Positions 34,088-43,472 are shown, counted from the stretch's first letter. The stretch is DNA of 64,000 nt from Metabacillus litoralis (GCF_003667825.1 NZ_CP033043.1:4844501-4908500), one strand, 5' to 3'. Numbers and translations: made by a program. The notes: generated by a model not told the origin, from the sequence alone.

Positions 34088-34864
34088 ATGACATATCAAA
34101 CGATTGAGCTAGTCAAAGAGGGGAATTTTGCTACATTATATCTAAACAGAGTGAACTCATTAAACGCAATGGACGTAGAAATGCTTCAGGAATTAGCTGA
34201 GTGCTTAGCTGATGTTGCTGCTTCTAATGTAAAGCTTTTGTTTGTTACTGGAAGAGGTCGTGCCTTTTCAGCTGGCGGTGATTTAAAAACGATGCTATCT
34301 AATGCAGATGAATCTGGCTTTCAAACCGTGATGAACAATATAAAAAACATTATTGTCAGCTTATACACGATGCCTGCGGTAACAGTAAGCTTTCTTAACG
34401 GGGCTGCAGCTGGCTTAGGACTAAGTTTTGCTTTAGCATGTGATCAGGTATTTGCGGAAAAAAATGCGAAGATTGCTATGAATTTTATTAATATTGGTCT
34501 TATTCCAGATGGTGGAGGGCATTTCTTTTTAAAGAAAAGATTAGGAGAGCACAAGGCTAAGCAAGTAATCTGGGAAGGTAAATCAATGACCTCCGATGAA
34601 GCATTAAAGGTAGGGATTGTTGACATGGCTTATGAAGGAGATACAGAAGAACAGCTTGAGTTGATAAAAAGGGAATTGGAAGCGCGTCCATTAAAGGCGA
34701 TGATTGCTTCAAAACTGATATATAGTGAACAAGAAAAACAGCTCTTGCTCGAAACATTAGATTCTGAAACTGAAAAACAATTAGAAATGAGGCGAACACA
34801 AGATCATCGTGAAGGAGTTGCAGCGTTTTTAGAAAAACGTCCGGCTCATTTTATCGGGAATTAA
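34088..34864 (+). CDS. yhaR: Enoyl-CoA hydratase/isomerase family protein YhaR
   Basis: 258 residues. Crotonase fold markers are visible: NSLNAMDVEMLQEL, the first oxyanion loop GRGRAFSAGGDLK (near 57-69), and NGAAAGLGLSFALACD with IGLIPDGGGHFFLKKRLG (near 103-160). The second catalytic Glu of classical hydratases is replaced in the IPDGGG region, so isomerase or other crotonase chemistry is as likely as hydration. ATG 34088 lies 6 nt after AGGGGTGG; an ATG two codons earlier is too close. The gene is flanked by repeats on both sides. Confidence 0.88.
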   Translation: MTYQTIELVKEGNFATLYLNRVNSLNAMDVEMLQELAECLADVAASNVKLLFVTGRGRAFSAGGDLKTMLSNADESGFQTVMNNIKNIIVSLYTMPAVTVSFLNGAAAGLGLSFALACDQVFAEKNAKIAMNFINIGLIPDGGGHFFLKKRLGEHKAKQVIWEGKSMTSDEALKVGIVDMAYEGDTEEQLELIKRELEARPLKAMIASKLIYSEQEKQLLLETLDSETEKQLEMRRTQDHREGVAAFLEKRPAHFIGN

Positions 34865-34871
34865 TTGAATT

Positions 34872-35096
34872 GGAGGCTTTATCTTCGATTATAAGAATTT
34901 ATCCGCGATTCCTGGAGGTTTATCTGCGATTATAAGAATTTATCCGCGATTCCTGGAGGTTTATCTTCGATTATAAGAATTTATCTGCGATTCCTGGAGG
35001 TTTATCTTCGATTATAAGAATTTATCCGCGATTCCTGGAGGTTTATCTTCGATTATAAGAATTTATCAACGATTCCTGATGGTTTATCTTCGATTA
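34872..35096. repeat. 41-bp tandem array (five units plus a partial)
   Basis: The unit GGAGGTTTATCTTCGATTA, then TAAGAATTTATCCGCGATTCCT starts at 34872, 34914, 34955, 34996, 35037 and (degenerate) 35078; spacing is 42, then 41 bp four times. Each unit itself consists of two ~20-bp halves sharing TTTATCNNCGATT. It fills the gap between the convergent genes yhaR and yhzD. No coding potential or inverted repeat within the unit. Confidence 0.95.
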
Positions 35097-35121
35097 GACA
35101 AAAAACGACAAACTATCACAT

Positions 35122-35154
35122 TAAAAAGGAACTGCCTCACTATGGCAGTTCCTT
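35122..35154 (-). terminator. Rho-independent terminator of yhzD
   Basis: AAGGAACTGCC / GGCAGTTCCTT stem with a 7-nt loop and TTTTTAA on the minus strand. Confidence 0.85.
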
Positions 35155-35157
35155 AAT

Positions 35158-35343
35158 TTATCTTCCAAATAACACGAGCTTCCCGGCTGCAGATGTACAG
35201 CGGTGTGTTTTATCTGTATAATTTTGTTCTTCTAATTTACGTTGTCCAATTTCTTTTGCCTCATTTTCAGATTGTGCTTCAAAGCTCTCATCTAAAAGTT
35301 TTTCCCCATTTTTTTCAAAAACCGTTAAATAGTAAGTCCCCAT
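35158..35343 (-). CDS. yhzD: YhzD-like small protein
   Basis: 61 residues, MGTYYLTVFEKNGEKLLDES then FEAQSENEAKEIGQRKLEE. It has the beta-beta-alpha pattern of the YhzD family and lies in the same place next to yhaO as in B. subtilis. ATG follows AGGGGAGGAAATGAAGG. It is a soluble cytosolic protein of unknown function. Its C-terminus KLVLFGR is a short strand. Confidence 0.82.
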   Translation of the reverse strand: MGTYYLTVFEKNGEKLLDESFEAQSENEAKEIGQRKLEEQNYTDKTHRCTSAAGKLVLFGR

Positions 35344-35697
35344 CCTTCATTTCCTCCCCTTGTTGTAAACATTATAATTATATGATTCTTACTTCTATTA
35401 TACTTTTCCTGCAGGAATATGAAACATTCTTTTACCAAGATGGAAGGTTGGAGGATGCTGGTACGAGTTTACTTTCGGGGCTAGAGTCTATAATGCTAGT
35501 AGTGTTCTTTTTACCTTTTTTAAGATAAGGATCTTGTGATTCTTAAAAATGCTTCTGTTTTTCTCATACATAGGAGAACGATAAGTTACACATACGTAAA
35601 ATTAATCATCACAGAACGTGCATTCGTATTTTGGAGATGATACTATATAAGTAGGGAATATTAATTGTTTACGTGGTTTATAAAGGATGGGACAAAT
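35344..35697. other. Intergenic region between yhzD and yhaO, no gene seen
   Basis: 354 bp between divergent genes. It should hold both promoters, but I see no strong -35/-10 pair. A frame of 111 codons on the plus strand overlaps yhzD and is not gene-like. No repeat or structured RNA recognised. Confidence 0.6.
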
Positions 35698-36936
35698 ATG
35701 AGTTCAATCAAGTTTATACATGCTGCTGATCTCCATTTGGACAGCCCGTTTATCGGATTAAAGCATATGCCTTCAAATCTTTTTGAAAGAGTGAGAGAAA
35801 GTACATTCTTAGCTTTTTCTAGAATGATATCACTTGCGATTGAAAGAGAAGTGGATTTTCTATTACTTTCAGGTGATTTGTACGATGAAGATGAGAGAAG
35901 TTTAAAGGCGCAGTTAAAGCTAAAAAGAGAATTTGAACGATTAGAACAAGCGGGAATCCAAGTTTACATTATACATGGAAATCATGATCATATGAGTGGA
36001 AAGTGGATTGATCTGAAGTGGCCTGAAAATGTTCATGTTTTTTCAAGTCATTCGGTTGAAATGAAGGAATATCGTAAAAACGACATACCGCTCGCCTATA
36101 TTTATGGTTATAGTTATCCAACCCGATCTCTACAGGAAAATATAACCTCTCAATATATAAAAAAGGAAAATCCTTCTGTGTATCATATAGGTATGCTGCA
36201 TGGGTCGATAGAGGGAAGTCAAGAGCATGATGTGTATTGTCCGTTTAAGCTTCATGAGCTAATTGAGAAAGAATTTAACTATTGGGCTCTAGGGCACATT
36301 CATAAGCGTCAGATTTTATATGAAAATCATCAAGTGATTGCTTATTCAGGGAACATTCAAGGACGACATCGTAAGGAAACTGGAGAAAAGGGCTGTTATG
36401 TAGTTGAATTGGAAGAAGGAGTAACGAAGAGTACGTTTGTTTCTACTGAAGAAATCTTGTGGGAAGACGTTGAAATATCAATTGATGGACTTCTTCACTT
36501 TTCTGAATTACTGATTAAATGTGAGACAGCCATTGAATCCATTCAAAAGAAAGCTCAGCCAACATGTTTAACAATCACTTTAACAGGGGCAGGTTTTTTA
36601 GCTGATACTCTGCAGCAACAGGACATTGCCCATGATATTATAGATATTTTTAATGAACGTGCGGAGGAGCAGGAAAACTTTGTTTGGATTGTGAAACTTA
36701 CTAATAAAACATATAAAAAGAGGATTGATACTTCTAAGCTTTCCACTTTCTATACTGATTTGCAAAAAACAGTAGACGATTATCATTCATTTGAAGAAGT
36801 GATTAACCCACTTATTAAGCACCCAGTATATCGGAAATATTTTCAAGATTACACCTTAGAAGAACAAAAGCAGCTACTGAAGGAAGCGGAGAAATTATTA
36901 CAAAACGAACTTTTACAACAAGGTGAAATAAAGTGA
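35698..36936 (+). CDS. yhaO: YhaO, SbcD/Mre11-like phosphoesterase
   Basis: 412 residues from ATG 35698 (AAGGATGGG upstream). Calcineurin-type metallophosphoesterase motifs run in order: FIHAADLHLDSPF (D-x-H), LLLSGDLYDED (GDxxD), YIIHGNHDHMSG (GNHD), GMLHGSIEG and ALGHIHKRQ (GHxH). The C-terminal ~150 residues are a helical domain. It is the nuclease partner of YhaN; the pair resembles SbcCD/Mre11-Rad50, suggesting DNA end processing. Its stop is 10 nt from the yhaN start, so the two form one operon. Confidence 0.93.
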   Translation: MSSIKFIHAADLHLDSPFIGLKHMPSNLFERVRESTFLAFSRMISLAIEREVDFLLLSGDLYDEDERSLKAQLKLKREFERLEQAGIQVYIIHGNHDHMSGKWIDLKWPENVHVFSSHSVEMKEYRKNDIPLAYIYGYSYPTRSLQENITSQYIKKENPSVYHIGMLHGSIEGSQEHDVYCPFKLHELIEKEFNYWALGHIHKRQILYENHQVIAYSGNIQGRHRKETGEKGCYVVELEEGVTKSTFVSTEEILWEDVEISIDGLLHFSELLIKCETAIESIQKKAQPTCLTITLTGAGFLADTLQQQDIAHDIIDIFNERAEEQENFVWIVKLTNKTYKKRIDTSKLSTFYTDLQKTVDDYHSFEEVINPLIKHPVYRKYFQDYTLEEQKQLLKEAEKLLQNELLQQGEIK

Positions 36937-36946
36937 GGTGAACACT

Positions 36947-39934
36947 TTGAAAATTGAAGAATTACATATTTATGGTTACGGTAAATTTGAAAATCAGCAT
37001 TTTTATTTAGGTAAGTCCAACCTATTTGTATTTTATGGGGAAAATGAAGCCGGCAAATCTACAATTATGTCATTTATACATAGCATTTTATTCGGTTTTC
37101 CCACTAAACAACAAGCAGAAAATCGTTATGAGCCTAAACGAGCAACAAGCTATGGGGGTTATTTAATTTTAAGAGGTGAAGAGAACAGGCGACTAAAAAT
37201 AGAAAGAGTACCAGGGAAATTTGGTGGGCAGGTCACAATTGAGATGGAGGATGGAACAACAAGAGATGAAGAATATTTAGGTGAGTTATTATCTGGATTA
37301 GATAAAGAAACGTATCGTTCTATCTTCTCGTTTGATGTTCATGGCCTACAGCAAATTCATAAAATGAGCTCAGATCAAGTTGGGAAATTCTTATTTTTAT
37401 CAAGCATTTATGGTGCTGATGCATTATTTACTATTGAGGATAAATTAACAAAGCAACAGGAACTCATTTATAAGCCGAATGGTAAGAAGCCAACATTAAA
37501 TGAAGAGCTAGTGGGATTAAAGGATAGCGCTGCTAAGATGTTAGAAGCTAAAAGAAAAAATAGTGACTACGAGCAATTATTAAAAGCAAAAGAATCCCTT
37601 AAGGAAAAGTTATCTCAAGTAGTAGTTGCGAAAAAAGAAAACATGTCTTTACAAAGAGAGTTAGAAAGAATAAAATCTGTTATTCCCCTCATTAAGGAAA
37701 GAAACTGGTGTTTAGAACAATTAAAGTCCTTGCCTGACACAGAGCTTTTTCCGGAGGATGCCATTCAGCAGCTAGATCACTTTAATATGTCTCTTCAGCC
37801 ACTTGAGGTCAAATTACATTCTTCAAAAAGTAACTATGAGCAAGTGAACAAAGAGCTAGAAGATTTACTAATAAATGAAGCATATATTCAAAATAAAAAA
37901 GCTATTCAAGAAGCACGTGAACAATTTGCTCTTTTTGATGAAAAGCAAAAGAAACAATCTCATTTAATAAAGAGAATTGAACAACTACAGTATGAAGTTG
38001 AACTTCTTAAACAAAGACTCTATCCTCATTTTAGTGATGAAGAAATATTTGAAATAAATGCAACCATTCCAATGAAGGAAGCAATAAAGAAGATCATACT
38101 TGAGGATCAGCAGGTCAAGCAACGAAAGCAAATGTTGGATGAGCAGTTTGAACAATCAAGAAATTCAATTGAAGAAACTGAATGGAAAATAAATGAACTG
38201 CGTAAAGAAGAGCTACCTGATGATGAAAGAAAGAACATGGAACAGAAGGTCGAAGAATCAAAGAATGTTAACACGAAGCATCTTCAACAAGAACGAGAGA
38301 GACTTTTAAATGAATTAACAAGGCGTAGGAAGGAGCATAAACAGGAGAAAAAGGTAGGAACGATGTTAATTTTTTTCTTAGTGATGCTCTCCCTAATTGG
38401 TATGGTATGGTCCTTCATCCAGCAGCATTGGATAATTCTAATTGTTTGTATAGCAATAGGTGTTAGTTTCATTCTTCAAGTAAAAAATAAAAAAACGAAA
38501 AAAGATCCACTTCTTCTACATTTAACAATGGAGCTTGAGAAAATTGAAGAGGATTTAAAAAAGGGAATGGCATATGAGTCATCCTCTTCTCAATCATTAC
38601 CAGAATTAATCCACCTTCTTGATTATGATCAAAAGATAAAACAAACGCTCCACCATGAGCAACTACTTTTTCAACAACAAGAGAGAAACTACGAAAGAAT
38701 TGTAAAGCAATATGAGGAGTGGGAAAAAACTCAGTTTCAATTAAAACAAAAGCAAGCTCATTTAGCTAAGTTGTTGAAGATTGATGAGCATGCATCATCA
38801 GAAGCACTTTTAGAAGCGTTTGAGTTGTTGCAACAACTTCAGCATATTATCCTTGAAAAGAACAAACTTATCGCTGAAGAAAATTTAATAAAACAGGAAT
38901 TGTTAAAGTATGAACAAATGGTTGACGAGATCATAAAGGCTTGTGATATTGATGGAAACTCCATTGAACAAGCAGTTTATGAGTTGTCTAAGCAGTTGAG
39001 CATAGAAGGCACAAAGAAGGAAAAACAAAAACAGTTATTAGAGAAAAGAAGAGAGTTAGATGAAGAACTTCGTGAATATGTTCAAAGCACTACATTTTTA
39101 AAACAGCAAAAAGAAGATTTTATCGAACGTAGTGGATGTGAAACAGAAGATGAGTTCCGCAAACAAGCAAAACTGCATGAACAACGAGAGGCAGTACGAA
39201 AGCAAAAGCAATGGATTGATAAACAGTTAGCTACAGAAAAAGACATTGATATTGACACACTTTCCAACACAAAAATTGACGATATTGAGGTAAGGTTACA
39301 AGAGGTAGAGGAGGAAATAAACGTACTTGAAGCAAGTGAAAGGAAACTCCAACAAGAACAATCCAGCACTCTCATTAAATTAGAAGAGATGGAACAGAGT
39401 GGAACGTACTCAAAACTAAGACATTCTTTTGAAAATAAAAAGGCTATTGTTAAAGAGGAAGCAGAAAAATGGATTGTTAGAGCACTTGCTAAAGATTTGC
39501 TACACAAAACAGTTCAGAGGCACAGAGAAGAAAAATTACCTGAGTTAATGACATCAATAGCTTACTTTTTTACAAGACTTACATCTAGCATGTATCACAA
39601 TGTCTATTTACCAAATGATAAGCAGTCGTTTATCGTGGAGCGACATGATGGAACAAAGTTTTTTGCAGAAGAGCTAAGTCAAGCAACCTCGGAACAACTG
39701 TATTTATCGATACGACTAGCGATTATAAAAAATATAAACAAGCAAGTGAATTTGCCAATTATTATGGATGATAGCTTTGTTCATTTTGATCATCGCAGAA
39801 CATCAAACACCATTTCTTTATTAAATGAACTTAAAGAAGAGAATCAAGTGATTTATTTTACATGCCACGAGCATATGGCAAATTCCTATCAGTCTCAGAA
39901 TATGGTTAACCTATCACAAATAAATGTTAGTTAG
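36947..39934 (+). CDS. yhaN: YhaN, SbcC/Rad50-like ATPase with central membrane segments
   Basis: 995 residues from TTG 36947 (AGGTGA 5-7 nt upstream), giving MKIEELHIYGYGKFE, the usual YhaN start. Walker A is GENEAGKST (31-39). Long coiled coils (~170-450 and ~530-860) flank a hydrophobic hairpin (about 470-515, MLIFFLVMLSLIGMVW, WIILIVCIAIGVSFIL) in place of a zinc hook. The signature SQATSEQLYLSIRLAI and Walker B LPIIMDDSFVHFDHRR are near the end. The membrane hairpin at the tip of the coiled coil is the unusual trait of YhaN and implies a membrane-tethered SMC-like complex with YhaO. Confidence 0.92.
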   Translation: MKIEELHIYGYGKFENQHFYLGKSNLFVFYGENEAGKSTIMSFIHSILFGFPTKQQAENRYEPKRATSYGGYLILRGEENRRLKIERVPGKFGGQVTIEMEDGTTRDEEYLGELLSGLDKETYRSIFSFDVHGLQQIHKMSSDQVGKFLFLSSIYGADALFTIEDKLTKQQELIYKPNGKKPTLNEELVGLKDSAAKMLEAKRKNSDYEQLLKAKESLKEKLSQVVVAKKENMSLQRELERIKSVIPLIKERNWCLEQLKSLPDTELFPEDAIQQLDHFNMSLQPLEVKLHSSKSNYEQVNKELEDLLINEAYIQNKKAIQEAREQFALFDEKQKKQSHLIKRIEQLQYEVELLKQRLYPHFSDEEIFEINATIPMKEAIKKIILEDQQVKQRKQMLDEQFEQSRNSIEETEWKINELRKEELPDDERKNMEQKVEESKNVNTKHLQQERERLLNELTRRRKEHKQEKKVGTMLIFFLVMLSLIGMVWSFIQQHWIILIVCIAIGVSFILQVKNKKTKKDPLLLHLTMELEKIEEDLKKGMAYESSSSQSLPELIHLLDYDQKIKQTLHHEQLLFQQQERNYERIVKQYEEWEKTQFQLKQKQAHLAKLLKIDEHASSEALLEAFELLQQLQHIILEKNKLIAEENLIKQELLKYEQMVDEIIKACDIDGNSIEQAVYELSKQLSIEGTKKEKQKQLLEKRRELDEELREYVQSTTFLKQQKEDFIERSGCETEDEFRKQAKLHEQREAVRKQKQWIDKQLATEKDIDIDTLSNTKIDDIEVRLQEVEEEINVLEASERKLQQEQSSTLIKLEEMEQSGTYSKLRHSFENKKAIVKEEAEKWIVRALAKDLLHKTVQRHREEKLPELMTSIAYFFTRLTSSMYHNVYLPNDKQSFIVERHDGTKFFAEELSQATSEQLYLSIRLAIIKNINKQVNLPIIMDDSFVHFDHRRTSNTISLLNELKEENQVIYFTCHEHMANSYQSQNMVNLSQINVS

Positions 39935-40099
39935 TTTGGTTTAAATGAAAGTGTATGGCAGCCGAAAGAATAAAGGAACTATGCTATACTAGCGATACGT
40001 ATATAAAATGTTGATGTTTAAAAAGAAGCATGGCGATTACAACAATGCCTAAAACGTAAGAAGTAAAAAAAGATGATCCAACCGAGAGGAGCTTTATAA

Positions 40100-41044
40100 A
40101 TGGGAAAAGGGATTTTGCATTATGACGTTGGAGAACAAGTTGAAGTACACCTACTAATCAAAACTTCCACTAAAGGAATTGCAAGCAATGGTAAAGCTTT
40201 TTTAACGTTAATTTTACAAGACACATCAGGGGAAATAGAAGCAAAGCTTTGGGATGCATCACAGGATGATGAAGTCCTCTATTCCCCGCAAAGCATTGTC
40301 AAAGTATTAGGAGATATTCATCATTATCGTGGACGAAATCAGTTGAAAATTCGCAAGATCCGTCCGAAGCATGACGAAGAGCAGATTGAAATTTCAGATC
40401 TTCTCGAAACTGCTCCTATAGCAAAAGAAGTGATGAATGAGAAGATTACACAATACATTTTTGAAATGAAAAACTCAAATATCCAGCGTATTACTAGGTA
40501 TTTATTGAAAAAGCACGGTGCTGCTTTTATTGAATATCCAGCAGCGACAAAAAACCACCACGAGTTTGTATCTGGTCTTGCCTATCATGTTGTTTCAATG
40601 CTTGATTTGGCAAAATCAATTGCTACTTTATATCCTAGTCTTGATACGGATCTTCTTTATGCAGGAGTTATTCTACATGATTTAGGAAAGGTGACTGAAT
40701 TGTCTGGACCAATTAGCACAACTTATACAGTTGAAGGAAATCTTCTAGGTCATATATCCATTATGGTAAATGAAATTGCTAAAGCGGCTGAACACCTTCA
40801 AATCGAAGGGGAAGAAGTAGTAGTCCTACAGCACCTCGTTTTAAGTCATCATGGAAAGGCTGAATGGGGTAGTCCAAAACCACCTATGATTAAAGAAGCA
40901 GAAATTTTACATTATATTGATAATCTTGATGCAAAAATGAATATGATGGATCGTGCCCTTGAACGAGTTAAGCCAGGGGAATACACAGAAAGAGTATTTG
41001 CTCTTGATAACCGTTCCTTTTATAAGCCGACATTTCATAAATAA
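40100..41044 (+). CDS. yhaM: 3'-5' exoribonuclease YhaM
   Basis: 314 residues. The N-terminal ~95 residues are an OB-fold ([20 protein letters not shown]). An HD domain follows: the metal-binding His of [16 protein letters not shown], the HD pair in [16 protein letters not shown] (near 190-205), [16 protein letters not shown] and [12 protein letters not shown]. YhaM trims RNA 3' ends with Mn or Co and takes part in RNA turnover. ATG follows GAGAGGAGC. It is 165 bp downstream of yhaN and 86 bp upstream of yhaL. Confidence 0.95.
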   Translation: MGKGILHYDVGEQVEVHLLIKTSTKGIASNGKAFLTLILQDTSGEIEAKLWDASQDDEVLYSPQSIVKVLGDIHHYRGRNQLKIRKIRPKHDEEQIEISDLLETAPIAKEVMNEKITQYIFEMKNSNIQRITRYLLKKHGAAFIEYPAATKNHHEFVSGLAYHVVSMLDLAKSIATLYPSLDTDLLYAGVILHDLGKVTELSGPISTTYTVEGNLLGHISIMVNEIAKAAEHLQIEGEEVVVLQHLVLSHHGKAEWGSPKPPMIKEAEILHYIDNLDAKMNMMDRALERVKPGEYTERVFALDNRSFYKPTFHK

Positions 41045-41130
41045 ATAGGCATAAAAACGCTATTTCGTTCATATGCTCCTACAAAAGAGCTTGTTCAAGT
41101 GTACAAGTCTTTAAAAGGGGAGGAAGTATA

Positions 41131-41349
41131 ATGTTCGTTATGCCTTGGTGGATTTATTTATGTATTATAGGGATTCTTGTAAGTGGATATATGGCATTTA
41201 AAACAGCACGACAAGATAAACAAATTGATGATACGTTCATTGAACAGGAGGGTCAAGTATATCTTGACCGTATTGAACAGGAACGTCAGAAAAAAAGAGA
41301 TCTGTTAACACAGCAACAGGAGCTACAAGACGATCAAACAGCAAGCTAA
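41131..41349 (+). CDS. yhaL: YhaL sporulation protein
   Basis: 72 residues. One N-terminal membrane segment (WWIYLCIIGILVSGYMAF, 5-22) is followed by a charged helical cytoplasmic tail rich in Gln, Asp, Glu and Lys. Sequence, size and place between yhaM and prsA match B. subtilis YhaL, annotated as a sporulation protein. ATG follows GGGGAGGAAG. Its role is not known in detail. Confidence 0.85.
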   Translation: MFVMPWWIYLCIIGILVSGYMAFKTARQDKQIDDTFIEQEGQVYLDRIEQERQKKRDLLTQQQELQDDQTAS

Positions 41350-41368
41350 GATATTGCTTGCTACAAAC

Positions 41369-41400
41369 AAAGGCTCTCGTCAAAACGACGAGAGCCTTTA
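41369..41400. terminator. Terminator between convergent yhaL and prsA
   Basis: AAGGCTCTCGTC / GACGAGAGCCTT perfect 12-bp stem with AAAAC loop and T-rich flanks on both strands. Confidence 0.85.
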
Positions 41401-41410
41401 ATTAGTGGAA

Positions 41411-42292
41411 TTATTCTTTTGTTTCTTCTTCTTTTTCTGCTGGTTCTTCCGTTTCTGCTGCTTTAAAAGTATCCTTTAAGTCTTCATCCTTCACTTCTAC
41501 ATTTGATTCTTTAATTGCTTTGTCTAACGCATTTTGGATTGTATCAGGTTGTTGGATCTTTTGGTTGCGAACTTCTTCTTTTAAGGATTCTTTCATTTCT
41601 TCAAGTGGTTTCACTGTTTCTGTTACTTTGATGATGTGGAAACCATAATCTGACTTTACAGGTGCACTTACTTCACCTTCTTTTAATTTAAAGGCTGCAT
41701 CCTGGAATTCTTGAACCATTGCACCTTCACCAAACCATCCAAGATCTCCACCGTTTTGAGCTGAACCAGGATCTGTAGAATATTCTTTTGCAAGATCTTC
41801 AAATGATTCACCCGCATCTAATTTTTCCTTCACTTCTTTTGCCGTTGCTTCATCTGCGACTAAAATATGGCTTGCTCTAATTTGACCTTCCAGTGTATCG
41901 TAGTAAGCCTTAATATCTTCATCTGTTACCTCAGCTTCAGCTTCGGCTGCTTTCTTTCTAAGCAGATCCACTTTGACCATTTGTTTTACAACATCTTCAC
42001 CTTGAGTTTGGACAACACTTTCAAATTGAGCACCGTATTGTGTTTTTAAGTTATCAAATTCAGTTTGAACTTCTTCATCTGTTACTTCATATTTTTCACT
42101 TAATACTTTTTCATGAACGAGCTCTGTTAACACATCTGCACCGAAACGAGCCTTCATTGCATCGTAAAATTCGTCCTTCGTAATATTACCAGCTTTTGTT
42201 TCTACAACAACTTCAGAGTCAGCATTATTGTTGCAAGCACTTAGTGCAAGTATGCTAGTTGCTGCTGCTAATACAATTGCGATCTTTTTCAT
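41411..42292 (-). CDS. prsA: Foldase lipoprotein PrsA
   Basis: 293 residues. The lipoprotein signal peptide ends at the lipobox LSAC (C20). A central parvulin-type PpiC domain (about 132-225) includes IRASHILVADEATAKEVKEK, FEDLAKEYSTDPGS, GGDLGWFGEGAMVQEF and YGFHIIKVTE. N- and C-terminal helical chaperone arms surround it, with an acidic Glu-rich tail. PrsA is anchored outside the membrane and folds secreted enzymes and PBPs. ATG is preceded by TAGGAG with wide spacing. In B. subtilis its expression is lowered by ScoC/Hpr, which is also encoded in this window. Confidence 0.95.
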   Translation of the reverse strand: MKKIAIVLAAATSILALSACNNNADSEVVVETKAGNITKDEFYDAMKARFGADVLTELVHEKVLSEKYEVTDEEVQTEFDNLKTQYGAQFESVVQTQGEDVVKQMVKVDLLRKKAAEAEAEVTDEDIKAYYDTLEGQIRASHILVADEATAKEVKEKLDAGESFEDLAKEYSTDPGSAQNGGDLGWFGEGAMVQEFQDAAFKLKEGEVSAPVKSDYGFHIIKVTETVKPLEEMKESLKEEVRNQKIQQPDTIQNALDKAIKESNVEVKDEDLKDTFKAAETEEPAEKEEETKE

Positions 42293-42642
42293 CTTTACTA
42301 CAACTCCTAGTTATGAAATTTAAACAGTATCTAGCTTGCTATGTATTTTAGATAGTACAAGAAATACTATACCATAATGTGACAAGTTCAAAAAGTTTTT
42401 TCAGATTGGGAAATCCATGGGAGAATGGTTACCCTTATGTAGCTTCTCCAAATAAGAAGAAAGCTAAAATCATGTAATAAAGAAAACTCATTCTGCTTAA
42501 ATGAAAATGTTAAGCACTAAAACATAACCTAAGCATGCCTAAAGAAAAAATAAGCTAATTCCTCAAATCTGGGCAAACGTCCAAACAAAAAGCCTGAATT
42601 TATATAGGATATAAGTGTAAAGAGAAAAGGAGGTAATTAGTT
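42293..42642. other. Intergenic region between prsA and the YjcZ-type gene cluster
   Basis: 350 bp holding the divergent promoters of prsA and the first mini-gene. Near the right end GGGCAAACGTCCAA recurs in front of later mini-genes (near 42965 and, as GGGCAACAGTCCAA, near 43165), so it belongs to the duplicated unit. No other feature recognised. Confidence 0.55.
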
Positions 42643-42726
42643 ATGAGCTTTGGTTATTCAAATAGCTTTGCTTTAATCGTTGTGCTGTTCATTCTGTTAA
42701 TTATCGTTGGAGCTTCTTACCTTTAA
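42643..42726 (+). CDS. YjcZ-type sporulation mini-protein 1 (27 aa)
   Basis: 27 residues, MSFGYSNSFALIVVLFILLI then IVGASYL. A glycine/serine/aromatic N-terminus is followed by one membrane helix with the FALIVVLFILLIIxGAxxL signature of the YjcZ family, annotated as sporulation proteins in Bacillus. AAAGGAGGTAAT is the ribosome site. It is first of five near-identical tandem genes. Too short for many gene finders. Confidence 0.88.
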   Translation: MSFGYSNSFALIVVLFILLIIVGASYL

Positions 42727-42829
42727 TTAAAATGAGATGGCCTGAAAGACATAATCACAGGCAACGATCCAACCATTATGAACAAATATGACCTTTATGA
42801 TAAAGAAAAAGATAAGGGAGGTACTTGTT

Positions 42830-42913
42830 ATGAGCTTTGGTTTTTCAAATAATTTTGCTTTGATTGTAGTACTGTTCATTCTGTTAATCATCATTGGAGC
42901 TTCTTATCTTTAA
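42830..42913 (+). CDS. YjcZ-type sporulation mini-protein 2 (27 aa)
   Basis: MSFGFSNNFALIVVLFILLI then IIGASYL, differing from copy 1 at three residues. Ribosome site AAGGGAGGTAC. The upstream ~100 bp is also partly duplicated from copy to copy, so each gene may carry its own promoter. Confidence 0.88.
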   Translation: MSFGFSNNFALIVVLFILLIIIGASYL

Positions 42914-43036
42914 TTGACACTAATGAGATGTCTTAATAGACACTAAGATAAAAAATGAGGAAATTGGGCAAACGTCCAATCAACTCAAGTCAAATGACCA
43001 TAGAATAAAGTATAAAAGATAAGGGAGGATTTCATT

Positions 43037-43120
43037 ATGAGCTTTGGTTATTCAAATAACTTTGCTTTGATTGTAGTACTGTTCATTCTGTTAATCATCA
43101 TTGGAGCTTCTTATCTTTAA
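43037..43120 (+). CDS. YjcZ-type sporulation mini-protein 3 (27 aa)
   Basis: MSFGYSNNFALIVVLFILLI then IIGASYL. Ribosome site AAGGGAGGAT. About 40 bp upstream CATAGAATA with an AC 15 bp further up fits a SigK-type promoter (AC-N15/17-CATANNNTA), which would place expression in the late mother cell. Confidence 0.88.
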   Translation: MSFGYSNNFALIVVLFILLIIIGASYL

Positions 43121-43237
43121 ATCTACAATGTCATTATAAGACATTAAGATAAAATTTGAAGGAATTGGGCAACAGTCCAATCACATGAGTACAAATGACC
43201 ATATGATATAGGGAAGAGATAAAGGAGGTAATTAATT

Positions 43238-43321
43238 ATGAGCCACGGTTTTACAGGAAACTTTGCTTTGATTGTAGTATTGTTCATCCTATTAATTATT
43301 ATTGGAGCTTCTTACCTTTAA
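43238..43321 (+). CDS. YjcZ-type sporulation mini-protein 4 (27 aa)
   Basis: MSHGFTGNFALIVVLFILLI then IIGASYL. The N-terminus has diverged (SHGFTG for SFGYSN) while the membrane helix is unchanged. Ribosome site AAAGGAGGTAAT. CATATGATA ~37 bp upstream with an AC 15 bp before it is again a SigK-like arrangement. Confidence 0.88.
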   Translation: MSHGFTGNFALIVVLFILLIIIGASYL

Positions 43322-43374
43322 TAAAGTCATATAAATAAAGATTATTTGTATCACCTTGAAAAGGGGGTGTAATA

Positions 43375-43458
43375 ATGAGCGGTGCATATACAGGTGGATT
43401 CGCGTTAATCGTTGTATTGTTCATCTTGTTAATCATTGTTGGTGCAGCATGGTTATAA
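43375..43458 (+). CDS. YjcZ-type sporulation mini-protein 5 (27 aa)
   Basis: MSGAYTGGFALIVVLFILLI then IVGAAWL, the most diverged copy, with silent changes throughout the helix (GCGTTAATCGTT for GCTTTGATTGTA). It is separated from copy 4 by only 53 bp, with ribosome site AAGGGGGTG, and probably co-transcribed with it. A strong terminator follows. Confidence 0.88.
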   Translation: MSGAYTGGFALIVVLFILLIIVGAAWL

Positions 43459-43472
43459 GATAAATCATTAAG

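Noticed and set aside
35193..35528. 111-codon plus-strand frame
   Set aside because: It overlaps yhzD on the opposite strand, has no ribosome site and no recognisable protein features.
39082..39507. 141-codon frame antisense to yhaN
   Set aside because: It is the mirror of a Glu/Lys/Gln-rich coiled coil (giving Ser/Phe/Leu-rich translation) inside a well-supported gene.
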